DNA from: Raphanus sativus
Taxonomy: Eukaryota > Streptophyta > Magnoliopsida > Brassicales > Brassicaceae
DNA length: 64,000 bases
Direction of reading: 5' to 3'
Assembly: GCF_000801105.2 (NCBI RefSeq)
Contig: NC_079512.1
Coordinates: 37,465,848 to 37,529,847 of the forward strand
In this document: positions 60,901 through 64,000 of the stretch, piece after piece
Layout of the letters: every line of letters starts with the position of its first letter
How positions within the stretch are numbered: the stretch's first letter is position 1
The notes under the pieces: model-generated
What the model was told of the DNA's origin: nothing
Databases searched by the model: none
The model's input: the letters and a program-made list of their open reading frames with translations, nothing else
Translations under genes and position numbers: made by a program

Positions 60901-63900
60901 TATAATACGAGAAGAGGGGGAATACTGATAGCTCGAGCAAAGAGACAGCATCTAATCATAAGAAATACCATGTCGGTGTAATTTCCCCAGCTTATCCATC
61001 CTTTGGATAAATTCTTGAATATGCTGATTGCATTGGAATATGCAACATTGGCACCTTCAGTGTCATTTAACTTCAAATGAAAATCCCCCTTTAAACGAAA
61101 TATCTCTGCCTTACTCTTCGCTAGAAAGAACTCCAAATTTGTGCTATTAACTAGATTAAGACCAGTAGCAAGCTCTCCACTCGTTTCCAGATAGGCCTTC
61201 GCCTGCTCTTTAATTTTAACAAAGGCTTCCTGCATACACGGATGAGGCGATTTAGACACCTTAAAAACGATATTTCAATCCCCAAAAGAAAAAGACGCAG
61301 GGAAAGAAAACCGAGTTTATAGGATCACGGGAAACGATAAGGTTGCATACATGCTTCAAATATCACAGTTACAGCTATGCCAGGAAAATAATTAACAAAC
61401 TACGTAAAGATGAAAAGGCAAGAACTAAAAATAATGTGGAACTACATGTCGAATCAAAAGAGGAGGTTCTTCTAAAGAATTACGCAACTCAATGACCTCT
61501 GCCCAAATTATAAAAAGGTTAAAGATATCAGGACTGTACCTGTACTTCCATTTGTGAGTGTCCATACATTTTGTCAAGTATCTGAACACAAACATCAGAC
61601 AGCCCTTGTTTCCGAGCTATCCTAGCAAGCTTATTAACGTTCCATGCTTTGTCACGGTATCCAAGGTGATGAAGCTGAGTATTTGAAGTTATAAAGTCCT
61701 TAAATGCATCAATGACAACGTTATACATTTCATTCCTCCACTGCAGCATATCATACCAGTTAGTCATGTTGTCCCATTCATTTGGAGTCCTCAGTCTCCA
61801 AGTCTCAAGAATATCCTTCAGATCTGCATATTGATATCCCTGTCCACCAACAGCAGCATTTCCTGAAACTTTACTCCCATTTGCGATGTCAACATAGATT
61901 CTAAAAGATTCTTGCACCTCCACCAGTTGTTGGAATTGCTGCAGAAGAGGCACTCTAGCCTCAAGAGATATTTCAGGTAACTGCCACCACTGGTCCAAGG
62001 CAAGATCAACGCCTTTCCCAACTATGCTTTCAGCATCTCCGACACCGTTTGCATTTTTATCATGAAGGGCAAAATAAGCTTGAACCAAACGAAGCTTCGG
62101 CGTCTCTTCCACTTGTGCCTTTGGTATTACAAAATCCTTTAAGTATGCCCAATCTGGTACTTTCCAAAGACTATCAAGCAAAATTTCATAATTCTCAATG
62201 CTTTTTCCAAAATCTACCAGGGCATCCCACTGACCAAGTTGAGTGGCACAATGGAGCCACTGCTCCTCCCACAAGCACATTTCAGCCTTCGGTACTGTGT
62301 TATTGTAGGTGCCTTGGGTTGCCTTAATCATTGCCTGATAAAAAAGGCTCTGAGCACGCTCCCAAAAACCATGTTGAACCATTGAAAGCCCAGCTCTAGA
62401 TTCGGCAGTGATGGACCTATTCTTCCACAATCCAAATCTCCTGTCTTCTTCATTTAACAAACGATAAAGTTCAGCAAGAGACTCGGCACATTTTGAGTCA
62501 TCCATGAACAGCATAACATGGGTCTCTAGCATAGCCAATGCGAGATGCCAGGCATTGTACGTTTTTCCGATATATTTTATAAGCTCACTAGGCATCCTAG
62601 GCTGAGGCTGGCTCAACTGAAGACCTTCTAGAAGTGCTTGCACAACATTTGGCCTCTGACCTTGCTGCTTCTTATGGTAGTCCTTCGAAAGAAGAGAAAT
62701 CATAGGTTTAGCCAAAGCCCTCTGCTCTTCCTTACGTAGGGTCGCCCACACAATTGGAAATACTAGCACCCACAAATGATAAGCAATGTTGGCATCTGTG
62801 TGAGCCAGCTCCCTTAGAGGGATAACAACATCAGCCACCTATAGCGCAAAAAGAGTACATATAGTTTATTTAGATCAATCCAGCTTCCAAAATGGATAAA
62901 AAGGAAAGAACTTAAAATCCAATGAAGTAACTATGGTTTGCAAGCACCTGAAGTTTGCTTGCTTCGCTAAGAAATTGTGCGTGCTTCCGAACTATGCCAT
63001 CAAACATTGAAGCAACTTCTTCAGATCCCTCCGGTAAAGCAGGTGGTTGGTGGTGTATTTCAGGGTTACCTGATGCCAAAAATGGTCCTATACTGGCAGA
63101 ATTGGGTGCTAGAATAATTGTCTTCTCCTCGATCAATATGGCTAGAAGGAGATCAAGACCCTGTTTCAGCCAAAAGACATCACTCATAGCTTCCCAATCT
63201 TGGTTTTGAAGAATGTACTGCAACCGTGCGAATAAATTTTTCCCAAGAGACTCGTGGTATAACAAGAAGAACTTCCTTCGCATATCAGGATCCCTTGCCC
63301 TTAAACCAAGCATGGAATGTCTTTCAACTTTCAGAAAGATCTCTTGTCGGAGACCCTGCGGATACCTATTAGTGAAACATATGATATCATCCTTCGCATA
63401 AGAAACTTTGACATAAAGGTTGAACATAAGACTGGAAAGCAAAAAACTTACTTCTTTGTATCGGCACAAAGTCCATATAAAAGCTGAAGATACGCCTTAT
63501 CCCACTCCTCCAAAGAAACAGACGAGAAGTGCTGCTTATCAACTTGTGAAAGCTTCTGAAGAAAAGAAATTATATCCTTCTGGTTCAGGAAGGCACCAGA
63601 GAACCCAGATGAACCTATCTTTCCAAAACCATCCTCAGTCCACCTCTTTAGCATGTCCAGCACGCAGAGAAGCACGCTAGAGTCAATACCTTTTTCTGAA
63701 AGAAATGTGCTCAATATTTGAGTCACGGGTCTTTTGCAATCCGGCAAAAGCATAACCCTTTCATCAATAAGTTCCAAGACCGACTTTATATTAGATATGA
63801 CTGCCCCAACGTCAGCGGCGTGACGAGAAGAAGTTACTGCAGAATCTGAATCTGTCCGCTGGCTCTGGAAAGGGAGAGTTAAAGGCAACCATAGTAAGCC

Positions 63901-64000
63901 ACAATTAGACAACATGTAATCGAATACCTCGCTACTAGCTTGAAATAAAGGAAGGGAAATTTACAGGAGCTGGCGGAAGATAAAAAATAAAATAGTATCT
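57924..64000 (-). CDS. TRA1B: TRRAP/TRA1 (SAGA and NuA4 scaffold), 3' part, truncated by the window edge
   Basis: Giant PIKK-family scaffold that recruits SAGA and NuA4 acetyltransferase complexes to activators. Twelve exons are visible: 64000(+)-63965, 63864-63452, 63365-62948, 62838-61540, 61229-60969, 60874-60584, 60506-60123, 59950-59522, 59382-59104, 59014-58463, 58382-58173, 58043-57924, giving about 1,563 C-terminal residues of some 3,800. Seen: FAT-domain HEAT/TPR helices (DVVIPLRELAHTDANIAYHL, KSPHPCMQEAFVKIKEQAKA), then a PI3K-like domain with FIVQTSLTPNARSDERMLQL and MYKISMSGSHLWAFKKQFAV. The catalytic loop reads IGGRSPNKILFAKDSGK and the DFG position TDFHPTYDSNG, so the kinase Asp and Asn are absent, as in all TRRAP. 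It ends with a FATC motif, LCMMDPTWHPWF. Frames and splice sites are clean. Position supports At4g36080. Confidence 0.95.

Overview
The window is nuclear DNA of a crucifer, most likely Brassica, Raphanus or a close relative. The genes have short, AT-rich introns. Recognisable gene order matches, from memory, the Arabidopsis thaliana chromosome 4 interval from about At4g35880 to At4g36080: aspartyl protease, LARP1c, FD, MCA1, a Lys-rich protein (At4g35940), ROP5, APX5, a small unknown protein, calmodulin-lysine methyltransferase, thaumatin-like protein, cold-shock protein CSDP1, DnaJ J11, APE2-type nuclease and TRRAP/TRA1. Several Arabidopsis neighbours (CTU2, FBS4, ARO3, bHLH11, CPK18) are not seen. 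Such loss fits fractionation after the Brassica genome triplication. Orthology names come from remembered protein sequences and order, not from a search.

Layout. 1-608: end of a poly(A) retroposon. 1.2-3.6 kb: aspartyl protease with several frameshifts. 5.0-7.9 kb: LARP1c with several frameshifts. 9.8-11.35 kb: 5'-truncated LINE with target-site duplications. 14.26-15.4 kb: FD, the bZIP partner of florigen, complete except that the first intron seems to lack its GT donor. 15.8-16.9 kb: AT-rich element with long inverted repeats. 18.7-19.2 kb: second poly(A) retroposon. 19.7-22.2 kb: MCA1 (minus), with an hAT-like MITE in intron 1 and a 0.65 kb tandem copy of its promoter and first codons.

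27-42.5 kb is a rearranged tandem duplication. Unit 1 (about 27.7-32.26 kb) holds the 3' part of the Lys-rich gene, 3' exons of ROP5, then, after a 5-6 kb internal deletion, the last two exons of the CaM methyltransferase and a 5'-truncated thaumatin gene. Unit 2 (about 32.28-42.22 kb) holds a 5'-truncated Lys-rich gene, complete ROP5, APX5, the small unknown gene, complete CaM methyltransferase and a complete thaumatin gene. The right-hand arms are almost identical while the left-hand arms have clearly diverged.

44.7-45.6 kb: cold-shock-domain/zinc-knuckle protein. 45.87-48.3 kb: end-to-end Helitrons, one with a nested hAT-like MITE. 50.9-51.4 kb: DnaJ protein. 53.8-56.3 kb: APE2-like DNA repair nuclease with PCNA-interaction and GRF motifs. 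56.6-57.7 kb: third poly(A) retroposon with a 16-bp target-site duplication. 57.9-64 kb: 3' third or more of TRRAP, running off the right edge.

There is no operon-like pathway here; the genes are independent housekeeping, signalling and stress genes. I found no convincing new molecular system. The most informative signals are the FD splice-site lesion, the duplication with unequal divergence of its arms, and the Helitron train.
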